From: a virus
IMG/VR virus record: IMGVR_UViG_3300020123_000104
Coordinates: 1-33,777 of that record
Reading direction: 5' to 3' (one strand)
Length of the DNA stretch: 33,777 nt
Shown here piece after piece: positions 1 to 6,504 of this stretch. The notes below the pieces were generated by a model that was not told where the DNA came from, made no database searches, and saw only the letters and a program-made list of their open reading frames with translations. Made by a program: the position numbers and the translations under genes. The number at the start of each line of letters is the position of its first letter. Within the stretch, counting starts at the first letter, position 1.

Positions 1-127
1 GAAGGTGCCTGCAATGTCAGTTCGCATTGATGATGGTAAGTCTCAAAAGATATTCTGCAATTTATGTCTTCATGATTTGCCATGTAAATGTGTATGGCAA
101 GCTGTTAGAGATTGCCAACAGAAAATA
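1..127. repeat. Exact terminal direct repeat, left copy
   Basis: These 127 bases are identical to 33651-33777. The repeat starts and stops inside a reading frame that continues smoothly across the joined ends. This is what an assembler leaves on a circular or circularly permuted molecule when it uses an overlap (k-mer) of 127. It is therefore probably an assembly overlap and not a biological terminal repeat, although a real short terminal repeat cannot be excluded from sequence alone. Confidence 0.95.
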
Positions 128-586
128 GAAAAAGTCGAATTAAAAAGTGTTGATGTAACATTGATTCATACAATGCGACAAACAATTGAGACTTGGCAAA
201 GAGCCTGTGAAGTTCAAGTCAATAACCTAAATAAAAATGTTGCAGACCTTGAGCAGCGAATTGAAGCTGTAGGGCGTGGCAAGATATTACTTAGTAGTGG
301 TCAATGCAATAAGATAACGTTTGAAGAAATAGAAAAAGCTCGAAAATGGTTAGAAGAAAATGGAAATACAATTGAGGAAATTCTAAATAGTGGTAAAAAA
401 GAAAATCCATCACGTCAACATCTCGAACAATGCTTGCATGAAAAAAATTTAAAGATTAAAGATCTTGAAGCAAGATTAAATTATTTATTTGGTTTAGTTA
501 ATTATAGTGGATTACTAAAAATATGCTGCAAAGACTTTCCTCACGTTGGAGAATGTCGTAATGACGATCAAACGTCTAACCGATAA
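1..586 (+). CDS. Zinc-knuckle coiled-coil protein, C-terminal part (gene begins at 33583)
   Basis: This is the 3' part of a gene cut by the window ends. Joined to 33583-33650 it encodes 217 residues. The N-terminal quarter has paired cysteines (CHNPNNC, CDRC, then FCNLC and CKC), which suggests two zinc-binding knuckles. The rest is a long polar helical region (roughly residues 70-190 of the full protein) with heptad-like spacing, probably a coiled coil, and the tail is again cysteine-containing. I do not recognise the family, and a nucleic-acid or protein adaptor role is only a guess. It overlaps the next gene by 26 bases in another frame. The apparent internal start near base 14 is not the real start, because the frame is open through the junction to an ATG at 33583. 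Confidence 0.8.
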   Translation, partial: KVPAMSVRIDDGKSQKIFCNLCLHDLPCKCVWQAVRDCQQKIEKVELKSVDVTLIHTMRQTIETWQRACEVQVNNLNKNVADLEQRIEAVGRGKILLSSGQCNKITFEEIEKARKWLEENGNTIEEILNSGKKENPSRQHLEQCLHEKNLKIKDLEARLNYLFGLVNYSGLLKICCKDFPHVGECRNDDQTSNR

Positions 587-794
587 AGACGGCGAAGCCT
601 ATATCATTATGATCATGTATCGCGAGGCTAAAAAACATCCTCACGATGGTCAATGGCGACGCTTTGACGGTACGATTCGCTATAGATCACGTGAATATCA
701 CATTGCTGCTGATTTTGTATTGCGTGATGCATTCTTCACGTATAAAAATCTTGAAGTAACGGCGTTGGATAGGAATTTGATTACATTGAACTAA
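561..794 (+). CDS. Hypothetical 77-aa protein
   Basis: Small soluble protein starting MTIKRLTDKDGEAY. I chose the ATG at 561 because GGAG lies 9-10 bases upstream (at about 549). A TTG at 546 would add five residues but coincides with that ribosome binding site. The sequence is mixed alpha/beta in appearance with many Arg and Tyr residues and no recognised motif. It overlaps the tail of the preceding gene and is followed after 9 bases by a small frameshifted reading frame. Function unknown; it is probably one of a series of co-transcribed accessory genes. Confidence 0.65.
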   Translation: MTIKRLTDKDGEAYIIMIMYREAKKHPHDGQWRRFDGTIRYRSREYHIAADFVLRDAFFTYKNLEVTALDRNLITLN

Positions 795-803
795 GGTAGG
801 ATT

Positions 804-936
804 ATGAAGGTGAGTATAAAAATAGCGTGCTGTGAAGATACAGATAATATTCTAGCTAGATGGAAATAGTGGTTCACAATCCGAATCAATGGTTTTTGTT
901 CCAGACCAAGATCACCAATGGGGTAAAAAAGGATAG
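804..936 (+). pseudogene. Small ORF interrupted by a stop and +1 shift
   Basis: A good ribosome binding site (GGTAGG, 3-4 bases from the ATG) introduces a 21-codon frame, MKVSIKIACCEDTDNILARW plus K, which stops at TAG 867-869. Skipping the T of that TAG (+1 shift) continues the frame as SGSQSESMVFVPDQDHQW and onwards to TAG at 934-936, giving about 44 residues in all. The joined peptide reads like one protein, and its end fits tightly against the next gene at 939. It may be a broken gene, a sequencing error, or a programmed +1 site (AAA TAG T). The function is unknown. Confidence 0.4.
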
Positions 937-938
937 TT

Positions 939-1382
939 ATGAATAATAAAGAGCGATTACCTCATTCTCATGAGGCGGAAGAAGCTTTAATAGGAGCTTT
1001 ATTAATTAATGACAAAATAATAGATGAAGTTAAAGTTAATATTGTGCCTGATGATTTTTATTTCAATATACACCGATATATTTATATGGCTATTTTGTTT
1101 CTACATGAAAGTGAAACTCCAATAGATCCCATTACAGTATTTAACGAACTGAAAAAACGGGGTGGTATAAAGATTGAAACACTTTATGAGATAAGTAACG
1201 GCACACCGTGCGTTGATAATTATATGGCATATTCTGATATTGTAAGAGAAAAATCAATATTGAGAACTTTAATAAAATTAGCTAACGAAATTGTTTTAGA
1301 TTGTTGTATCGGTAGTAAAAGTTCTATTCAAATGTTAGAAGAAGCTGAATTTAAAATGAAAGAAATTGAGAAGCGTAGTTAA
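939..1382 (+). CDS. Stand-alone DnaB-type helicase N-terminal domain protein
   Basis: 147 residues. The opening LPHSHEAEEALIGALLINDK, followed by DDFYFNIHRYIYMAI and the ITVFNELKKRG stretch, is the classic N-terminal domain of replicative DnaB helicases. It is followed by the linker region (EISNGTPCVDNYMAYSDIVREKSILRTLI) and a final helix ending EEAEFKMKEIEKR. In DnaB the RecA-like ATPase domain would begin just after this point, but here the frame stops and no ATPase domain follows in any frame. In DnaB this region forms the trimer-of-dimers collar and binds primase and loaders. As a separate phage protein it could enter or compete with host DnaB rings, or help loading (inference). RBS AAAAAGGAT lies just upstream of the ATG. 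Confidence 0.82.
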   Translation: MNNKERLPHSHEAEEALIGALLINDKIIDEVKVNIVPDDFYFNIHRYIYMAILFLHESETPIDPITVFNELKKRGGIKIETLYEISNGTPCVDNYMAYSDIVREKSILRTLIKLANEIVLDCCIGSKSSIQMLEEAEFKMKEIEKRS

Positions 1383-1408
1383 AGTAATCAAAAAAGGAGA
1401 AAATTGTA

Positions 1409-1663
1409 ATGGACTATAATTTTAGCTGCATCAGCGCAAATGCAATCGAAGATTTAGACAAAAAAATAACTAAGTCATGCAAAAAAGTAGTTGAGGATAT
1501 CAGCAACTTCTTATTGATATTGAACGACAAAGAGTTATCAGAAAAGAAAAACGAATTATTGGTAGACGTATCAACCATATTCACAGATCAGATCCGAGCA
1601 ACCGTATTGCAATTCACAGATACTTTTAATAAGGTTCAAAGAGTGCTGGCGTCGTATCCATGA
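1409..1663 (+). CDS. Hypothetical 84-aa helical protein
   Basis: Starts MDYNFSCISANAIEDLDK with a strong AAAAAGGAG ribosome binding site upstream. The whole protein looks alpha-helical, with Lys/Glu/Asp-rich amphipathic stretches and no membrane segment. No family recognised. Its stop overlaps the start of the next gene in an ATGA arrangement at 1660-1663, so the two are likely translationally coupled. Confidence 0.65.
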   Translation: MDYNFSCISANAIEDLDKKITKSCKKVVEDISNFLLILNDKELSEKKNELLVDVSTIFTDQIRATVLQFTDTFNKVQRVLASYP

Positions 1664-1839
1664 GCACCAAAGTTTTAGAAACAATCAAATATATTTTTAC
1701 ATGTGATCATTGTCAGAAAGATATATTTTCTCTCAAGGGGTTTGATAACGATTTAAAAATATTAGTTAAAATTTTGTGTGAACCATGTTATCAACATTTA
1801 ATGGAATTATCATTTCGGTATATTGATCTCTGCAATTAA
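1660..1839 (+). CDS. 59-aa zinc-ribbon-like protein
   Basis: ATG overlaps the upstream stop (ATGA). The 59-residue product carries CDHC at residues 15-18 and CEPC at 40-43, a two-knuckle spacing typical of a small zinc ribbon, followed by a helical tail ending in Cys. It is one of several cysteine-paired miniproteins in this genome. DNA, RNA or protein binding is possible; no specific family recognised. The overlap with the preceding gene supports it being real. Confidence 0.65.
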   Translation: MSTKVLETIKYIFTCDHCQKDIFSLKGFDNDLKILVKILCEPCYQHLMELSFRYIDLCN

Positions 1840-1872
1840 GCAGCAACGTTTTAAACTATGGAGGGTAATCTT

Positions 1873-2187
1873 ATGAAATACAAAGTCGTTTCAAAGATAA
1901 AGAAAAAAGGTTACCCGACAGCAGATAAGAAATACAAAACAGCGCATGAACAAGCAGACAAAAAAGAGAAAAAGAAATTCCCGAAAGGCTATAAGAAAAT
2001 GCAAAAGGTCGATGACAAAATTGCGAAAGGGGAATTAGCCGGTACTCATACTAAGTCTGGCAAGATCAAAGTATCTGAGAAAGTGCCACCTGCGCAGCGT
2101 AAAGAGGTTGCGTATCATGAATTTGTCGAGTGGAAAGACGACAAAGGTAAATGTGCTAAATGTAGGAAGGCTAAAAGTAAACATTAA
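1873..2187 (+). CDS. Lysine-rich protein with C-terminal HE motif and CxxC
   Basis: 104 residues. The ATG at 1873 has GGAGG 8 bases upstream, so the earlier ATG at 1858 (five residues longer) is less likely. The first half is extremely Lys-rich (KYKVVSKIKKKGYPTADKKY and following). The second half has KIKVSEKVPPAQRKEVAYHE followed by FVEWK, then a CAKC pair near the end. The YHEFVE segment after a predicted helix recalls the HE core of small metalloprotease-like phage proteins, but it is not a full HExxH. Function unknown. It stands alone between two short gaps in the accessory operon. Confidence 0.7.
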   Translation: MKYKVVSKIKKKGYPTADKKYKTAHEQADKKEKKKFPKGYKKMQKVDDKIAKGELAGTHTKSGKIKVSEKVPPAQRKEVAYHEFVEWKDDKGKCAKCRKAKSKH

Positions 2188-2199
2188 TTAAGGATATTT

Positions 2200-2397
2200 A
2201 TGAGTGATTGGATTTTATTTAATGGAATAACAATTAGAAAATCAGCGATTATATGGGTAAAGTGTTTTGTTAATACACTCATAATTGAGATTGGAACCTA
2301 TCACTATAGTTTTAATGAAAGATTTGAGTCATTAGAAGAATTTAATAATATAGTCAATAGCATTAACTCTGAATTAAGGATAGAGCATGTCGGATGA
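2200..2397 (+). CDS. Hypothetical 65-aa protein
   Basis: Begins MSDWILFNGITIRKSAIIWV with AAGGAT upstream of the ATG. The product looks like a small beta-rich domain (alternating hydrophobics, then EIGTYHYSFNE) with a helical end. Its stop lies inside the start region of the next gene (11-base overlap). No family recognised. Confidence 0.6.
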   Translation: MSDWILFNGITIRKSAIIWVKCFVNTLIIEIGTYHYSFNERFESLEEFNNIVNSINSELRIEHVG

Positions 2398-2734
2398 ACC
2401 AGAATATTACTCTATTCATGATCAAATGCGCGATCTTGCAATGAACACTGAGAAAAAGATTGTTGAGCAGCCGAAAGCAAATGATCTCGATGATATCCGT
2501 AAATCGCTTAAATACATCCTCGACAAGATGACAAACATGGATCGCTTCATTAGGTCTAGTCATTTCCGTGATGGTGGACAAATCCTCGATGGTGAAGCGT
2601 ACCGCACGCAGGTCATTGAGAAATTCTTAACTAATCTACGCGATAACGTCGCAACGCCTGAAGAAAAAGAAATGTTCAGAGGAATCTTAAGCCAGAAACC
2701 TAAAGTGAAAGAAATTGACAAGGATGTATTGTAA
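2387..2734 (+). CDS. Hypothetical 115-aa protein upstream of exonuclease
   Basis: Starts MSDEPEYYSIHDQMRDLAMN, preceded by AAGGAT at 2375-2380. It is acidic and helical, with DLDDIRKSLKYILDKMTNMD suggesting a short coiled coil, and ends PKVKEIDKDVL. It is directly coupled to the exonuclease gene, whose ATG overlaps its TAA (TAATG at 2732-2736), so the two may act together. No known domain identified. Confidence 0.65.
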   Translation: MSDEPEYYSIHDQMRDLAMNTEKKIVEQPKANDLDDIRKSLKYILDKMTNMDRFIRSSHFRDGGQILDGEAYRTQVIEKFLTNLRDNVATPEEKEMFRGILSQKPKVKEIDKDVL

Positions 2735-3288
2735 TGGAAAACGTATTGATCATCGATACCGAAACAACAGGACTTGATCCAAGCAAAGGTGCCGTCTGTA
2801 TTGAAATTGGCGCAATGCTCTACAGTATTAAACAAAAGGTTATTCTGCAAAACTTCTCAACCTTTCTGCCATGCACTGATAATCCAGTCGAAGATATTAA
2901 CAATATCAAAGCTGAATGGACGCAACAGAAAATGCCGACAGGCGCAGGGCTTATATTCTTAAAGTATATGGCTAATGAGGCTGACGCGTTTGTTGCCCAT
3001 AATGCAGCATTTGATAAGCGATTCTTGCAAGATAACAAAGAACTCTACGAAATAGTTTGCAACAAGAAATGGATATGCACAAAGAATGATTTCAAATGGC
3101 CTATATCGTTGTTTAGGAATCGACTGCAAGATATTTGCGTGGCGATGGGTGTGCCTTATGTTGATGCGCATCGTGCGTTGATTGATTGTCACTTTATTGC
3201 GTCATGCTTCTCGAAGGTTGAAGATCTTGAGCAACGATTGTGTGCTGCGATGAAATCAGGATTTGGTAGTGGAAAGAATTTTAGATAA
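2734..3288 (+). CDS. DEDDh-family 3'-5' exonuclease (DnaQ-like)
   Basis: 184 residues with the RNase T/DnaQ exonuclease motifs. ExoI is DTET (Asp8, Glu10) in VLIIDTETTGLDP, ExoII is AHNAAFDKRFL (Asp94), and ExoIII is DAHRALIDC (His146, Asp151). The last makes it a DEDDh enzyme, which uses two metal ions to remove nucleotides from 3' ends of DNA or RNA. No polymerase gene is present, so it is not a polymerase-linked proofreader encoded in cis; it may trim host or phage DNA/RNA or assist the host polymerase (inference). Length fits a stand-alone exonuclease domain. The start overlaps the preceding stop. Confidence 0.9.
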   Translation: MENVLIIDTETTGLDPSKGAVCIEIGAMLYSIKQKVILQNFSTFLPCTDNPVEDINNIKAEWTQQKMPTGAGLIFLKYMANEADAFVAHNAAFDKRFLQDNKELYEIVCNKKWICTKNDFKWPISLFRNRLQDICVAMGVPYVDAHRALIDCHFIASCFSKVEDLEQRLCAAMKSGFGSGKNFR

Positions 3289-3297
3289 TGGTGCTAA

Positions 3298-3459
3298 ATG
3301 ATTAATAAACAAGTTTATCAAATTCACGTTTTGGCGCGATCTTTGTTTGAGATGCTATATTGTTTAATGAATCGCAAAACTCTAAAACTAGATGTTGCTA
3401 TGAAAATGTTAGATGATTTAAAGATGATTGTTGATGAAACAAAACCTAATGAGGCGTGA
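3298..3459 (+). CDS. Hypothetical 53-aa helical protein
   Basis: Short frame MINKQVYQIHVLARSLFEML continuing to MIVDETKPNEA. It starts 9 bases after the exonuclease stop, has a weak GGTG upstream, and appears fully helical. It overlaps the beginning of the next gene. No family recognised. Support comes from tight packing and reasonable composition. Confidence 0.5.
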   Translation: MINKQVYQIHVLARSLFEMLYCLMNRKTLKLDVAMKMLDDLKMIVDETKPNEA

Positions 3460-3631
3460 ATCTAAATTAATAACACAATGTCCCGAAGGCTATGAGTTTC
3501 AGCTTTTCAAATGCACGGATGGTATTAAAATTATAGGCATTCATCCTGACAAGAAACCGATATGTTATATTGTCGGGATAGATTCAGAATGGAAAGAGAT
3601 TGAACCAAAGTTTACGCCCGAAGATACTTAA
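3434..3631 (+). CDS. Hypothetical 65-aa protein
   Basis: Product contains ESKLITQCPEGYEFQLFKCT and DKKPICYIVGIDSEWKEIEP, a probable small beta-sheet domain. The start is uncertain: ATG at 3434 or 3449 are both possible and neither has a good ribosome binding site. The ATG at 3449 sits in an ATGAGGCGTGA overlap with the preceding stop and may be translated by coupling. It is the last gene before the gene-free RNA-like interval. Function unknown. Confidence 0.55.
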   Translation: MKQNLMRRESKLITQCPEGYEFQLFKCTDGIKIIGIHPDKKPICYIVGIDSEWKEIEPKFTPEDT

Positions 3632-3654
3632 CCCCTGATATCTATAATATGCCC
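3620..3654 (+). promoter_or_regulatory. Candidate promoter with perfect -10 box
   Basis: TATAAT at 3643-3648 sits just after the last small gene and just before the folded interval, predicting a transcript start near 3655. No convincing -35 hexamer lies 16-18 bases upstream (GAAGAT region), so activity is uncertain; an activator would be needed. Confidence 0.35.
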
Positions 3655-3812
3655 ATGCCGTAAATGCGCGCGATAACGCGGAGGGATGAGGGTGTCATGA
3701 TTGGTTTAGGGAAAATAGGGCACCAGTTTTATGGCAATCGCGGCTAGAAACCTATGCCAAGCGGATAGACGGTGGTTCCCCTATCGAGGGTGCGATACCC
3801 TCCGATTGTCAC
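3655..3812 (+). ncRNA. Candidate structured RNA with cloverleaf 3' half
   Basis: About 160 bases without a credible gene, more GC-rich than the surroundings. The 5' half has hairpins CGCG (3667-3670)/CGCG (3677-3680) and GGTGTC (3691-3696)/GGCACC (3719-3724). The 3' half closes with a 9-bp helix TGGCAATCG (3732-3740)/CGATTGTCA (3803-3811) with one G-U. Inside it are three hairpins: GGCTAG/CTATGCC (3742-3758, one bulge), GATAG/CTATC (3764-3785), and GAGGG/CCCTC (3786-3802) with a 7-base loop TGCGATA. The last two hairpins abut each other and the closing helix as T-arm and acceptor do in tRNA. It is not a canonical tRNA: there is no 7-base anticodon loop, T-loop TTCRA or CCA. It could be an independent RNA or the leader of the downstream genes. 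Confidence 0.5.
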
Positions 3813-3830
3813 TATTTAGGAAATGAAACA

Positions 3831-3971
3831 ATGAATGGAATTTATTGGGCATCACTAGGAATTATCACAGCATCCATTTTTATTATTGCTATGTGCCAAA
3901 TATTTCAAACGGAATTGAAAAATGATTGCAATATACCTGTTCTACAACATGTCGAATGGCGTGCAAGCTAG
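3831..3971 (+). CDS. 46-aa single-pass membrane peptide
   Basis: MNGIYWASLGIITASIFIIA and following, with TTTAGGAA about 8 bases upstream as ribosome binding site. Residues 5-23 form one hydrophobic transmembrane segment, followed by a short polar tail (QTELKNDCNIPVLQHVEWRA). It overlaps the next gene by 50 bases in another frame. It resembles the tiny membrane proteins common in phages (possible lysis, spanin-like or host-interaction roles), but no lipobox or family signature is seen. Confidence 0.55.
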   Translation: MNGIYWASLGIITASIFIIAMCQIFQTELKNDCNIPVLQHVEWRAS

Positions 3972-4332
3972 GCTTGCATTTAGCAAAACCTTCCGTCATT
4001 GCAATATAATCACCTATGATGGATCGCATTGGGTTAATTATGAGCTAGACTCAACCGGTGTACATACCCGAGTACTCGAAGTTAAGGATGGTGTAAGGCT
4101 CATCCGTGGCTTGAAGATCATCAAACAATTAGTTGCAATGGTCGTTGTCTGGATTGAGAAGCGCACACGATTTAGATGGACACCGTGGTGGGTTAGGTCG
4201 TGTAATGAGTATAATAGATACATTGGAGCGGTTGACATTGGCTTCACGTTCAACCCTCGTCATCTCTTTAGCAAACTGCTAAAGTATGACAAGAAACGGA
4301 ATTATGAAATTTTAGAGGTATGGAGGCGTTGA
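3922..4332 (+). CDS. Hypothetical 136-aa protein
   Basis: Starts MIAIYLFYNMSNGVQARLAF with a weak GGA 8 bases upstream. Basic, beta-rich appearance with many aromatic residues and Arg clusters (VVVWIEKRTRFRWTPWWVRS), ending NPRHLFSKLLKYDKKRNYEI. The family is one that I associate only loosely with proteins lying upstream of portal genes in podoviruses. It ends one base before the GATATG start region of the next gene, suggesting it is transcribed with the virion module. Function unknown. Confidence 0.65.
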   Translation: MIAIYLFYNMSNGVQARLAFSKTFRHCNIITYDGSHWVNYELDSTGVHTRVLEVKDGVRLIRGLKIIKQLVAMVVVWIEKRTRFRWTPWWVRSCNEYNRYIGAVDIGFTFNPRHLFSKLLKYDKKRNYEILEVWRR

Positions 4333-4333
4333 T

Positions 4334-4624
4334 ATGGGGATATTTGATGGCGGTGGGGATGATGATACCAGCTCTCAAGATAATGCCAATAAGTTAATGC
4401 AAGAACAAATAGACCAAAACAACGCCGAGCTTGAGCAAAAGCGTCAGGATTTAGTACAGCAACGCATGGCTATCATTAAGTCTCAAGGTGCCGAAACATG
4501 GACGCCAGACCGTAATGCTGCCTATGGTGGAGGTGGTGGAACTCCTAGTCTTAAGACAGCTCCACAAATGGGTGGATGGTGGAACGGGATGCCAGGACAA
4601 ACAGGCGGTAAAACCGGTCAATAA
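4334..4624 (+). CDS. Small pre-portal virion-module protein
   Basis: 96 residues, preceded by GGAGG 6 bases before the ATG. The N-terminus MGIFDGGGDDDTSSQDNANK is acidic and Gly-rich. Next comes a Gln-rich helix (QEQIDQNNAELEQKRQDLVQ), and the C-terminus is low-complexity Gly/Pro/Thr (GGGGGTPSLKTAPQMGGWWN). Proteins of this make-up are often found directly upstream of the portal in T7-type podoviruses. The exact role (assembly chaperone or minor virion component) is not known. Confidence 0.65.
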   Translation: MGIFDGGGDDDTSSQDNANKLMQEQIDQNNAELEQKRQDLVQQRMAIIKSQGAETWTPDRNAAYGGGGGTPSLKTAPQMGGWWNGMPGQTGGKTGQ

Positions 4625-4648
4625 CCATAACGTCAAGGATGGCGACAA

Positions 4649-6223
4649 ATGGACTCAAGAGCCAAATTACAAGCAAGATTTTTAGAAGCCAAGGCGTACA
4701 AAGATCGATGGCTTGCACTCTACAAAGAATTATATTTTTACGTTATCCCTGATCGTGACGCGTTCAATATCAAATTTAATTACACTGATACTGGTAAGCC
4801 AGTTACGAATCAAATCTGGGATAATACCGCAATGCTTGCAGCCTATCAGCGAGCAAATGATCTGCATGGTTTATTACTTCCCAAAGATCGTGTGTGGGGA
4901 AAGTTAGTTCTTGATCAACATCTTTATCCAAAGCAATTGATCGAGAAGTCACAGGCTTTAATGGATGATATCAATGACCGTATCTTTTTTTATCTTAATG
5001 AATCTAACCTTAGTCGTGTTGTTAGTTCTAGCAACTTGGATTTGGTTGGCGGTACTGGAGCTATATGGGTCGAATCTATCGATGACCAAACTCCACTTTA
5101 TTTCAGGTCTATCCCTGCTGTTGCTCTTTACATTGAGTATAGTACTGATGACCTTATTAATACATGTTGGTACGCATCAAAGAAAACCGGTCGCGCTATC
5201 CTCGATGACTTCCCAAACTATCAGGGCAAGCAATTACAAAGTTTGAAAGACAATCCCAACGATACCTACACCGTTAATTATGGCCAGTTAAAATTGGCAG
5301 AAGATTATTTTTACATCTATGCATTTTTAGATGATGACCCGATGACTGTATTGTGGGAACGCAATTCATCCTATCAGCAAATTGTTGTCTATCGTGATCG
5401 CGTACGTCCAGGTGAGGCAGAAGGTCGCGGGATTGGTACAGATATGCTGCCAACGATTCGTGATCTAAATCGATTATGTGAATATTCCATGAAGAATATG
5501 GCATTCAAAGCGAACCCGCCTATGTTCTACGATGCTGGAACCTATTTTAACCCCTATTCAATTCGCCAATGGTCAGGTGCAATGATTGCAAGATCGCCAG
5601 GCGGCCGCAATCCATTAGAAGCTTTAGAAATGCCGTCGGCACCCGATGTACTTCAACGCATCATGCACATGCAAGATGTAATACAAAAAGGTTTCCAAGT
5701 AGATCCGCTCGGTGAAATCAATGCGCCAGTGCGATCGGCAACGGAAGTCTCGATCCGTGAGAACCGTGCTCAACGAACAAGTGCAACGGACATTAGTCGT
5801 TTGATAAACGAATTGCCGAAGCAGATCTTCGATATTGCAGCAAAGATTCTAAACGAGCGCGGATTGCTCACCGAGAAGCGTCAACAAATACCTGGTTTCT
5901 CAACCAAGAAATTGAAATTCGATTATGTATCGCCACTCTATGATCTTCAAAACCAAGAAGACATTAATCACTTTGTTGGTAATCTACAGATCAAGCAGCA
6001 ATTCTTTGGTGAAGGGGCTGCGATTGCAACCATTAATCTAATGGAGGCAAATAAATTCTTAACCAAGAAATTTAATTTACCAGTCGATTTATTTGCATCG
6101 GATGCACAGCTTGTTCAATTCATGCAAGGCTTACAGCAACAAGCAGCACAGGCACAAACGCCGCAACCGACAACTGGCGCATCACCTGTTGCATTACCAT
6201 CCGCACCTGGAGTTACGATTTAA
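4649..6223 (+). CDS. Portal (head-tail connector) protein, T7 gp8-like
   Basis: 524 residues, close to T7 gp8 (536). The N-terminus SRAKLQARFLEAKAYKDRWL, the LHGLLLPKDRVWGKL segment, the GRGIGTDMLPTIRDLNRLCE stretch and the later APVRSATEVSIRENRAQRTS region are hallmarks of the podoviral head-tail connector family (Pfam Head-tail_con). Twelve copies would form the ring through which DNA is packaged and ejected and to which the tail tube attaches. The C-terminus is Gln/Ala/Pro-rich low complexity, usual for the barrel/crown end. RBS AAGGATGG precedes the ATG. It is first in a run that follows T7 order and is coupled to the next gene (TAATG). Confidence 0.95.
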   Translation: MDSRAKLQARFLEAKAYKDRWLALYKELYFYVIPDRDAFNIKFNYTDTGKPVTNQIWDNTAMLAAYQRANDLHGLLLPKDRVWGKLVLDQHLYPKQLIEKSQALMDDINDRIFFYLNESNLSRVVSSSNLDLVGGTGAIWVESIDDQTPLYFRSIPAVALYIEYSTDDLINTCWYASKKTGRAILDDFPNYQGKQLQSLKDNPNDTYTVNYGQLKLAEDYFYIYAFLDDDPMTVLWERNSSYQQIVVYRDRVRPGEAEGRGIGTDMLPTIRDLNRLCEYSMKNMAFKANPPMFYDAGTYFNPYSIRQWSGAMIARSPGGRNPLEALEMPSAPDVLQRIMHMQDVIQKGFQVDPLGEINAPVRSATEVSIRENRAQRTSATDISRLINELPKQIFDIAAKILNERGLLTEKRQQIPGFSTKKLKFDYVSPLYDLQNQEDINHFVGNLQIKQQFFGEGAAIATINLMEANKFLTKKFNLPVDLFASDAQLVQFMQGLQQQAAQAQTPQPTTGASPVALPSAPGVTI

Positions 6224-6504
6224 TGACGTTAGAACAATTGTTAATTTCAAAACGTATATCGAAAGAGCAATACGATGATTATGTTTTATTTGGTGTATCT
6301 GAAAGTGGACGCAATTGGTTGAATCGCATGGTTCGTGAAACATTTATGGATCAACCAGCGCCAGACAATACGAAAGGAATCGTGTTTGCTTATATGGATG
6401 GCACACGATCTTTATTGCGCAATATTTTAATGCTTATAGACCATATCAATCAAATGATTAAGGAATTTTCAAATGACGACCGAAGCGAAGGCAACATCGA
6501 CTGA
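6223..6504 (+). CDS. Hypothetical 93-aa protein between portal and scaffold
   Basis: The ATG overlaps the portal stop (TAATG), implying translational coupling. The sequence MTLEQLLISKRISKEQYDDY, then VSESGRNWLNRMVRETFMDQP and a helical C-terminus, is soluble and helical. It overlaps the scaffold start by 32 bases. Its position suggests a small assembly factor; no family recognised. Confidence 0.7.
   Translation: MTLEQLLISKRISKEQYDDYVLFGVSESGRNWLNRMVRETFMDQPAPDNTKGIVFAYMDGTRSLLRNILMLIDHINQMIKEFSNDDRSEGNID

Noticed and set aside
3665-3748. Short reading frames inside the RNA-like interval (27 codons or fewer)
   Set aside because: Starts lack a properly spaced ribosome binding site and the codons look non-coding; RNA helices explain the sequence better.
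3732-3811. True tRNA gene
   Set aside because: Cloverleaf topology is present, but there is no 7-base anticodon loop, the T-loop is TGCGATA and not TTCRANY, the D-loop lacks GG and no CCA follows; kept only as a structured RNA candidate.
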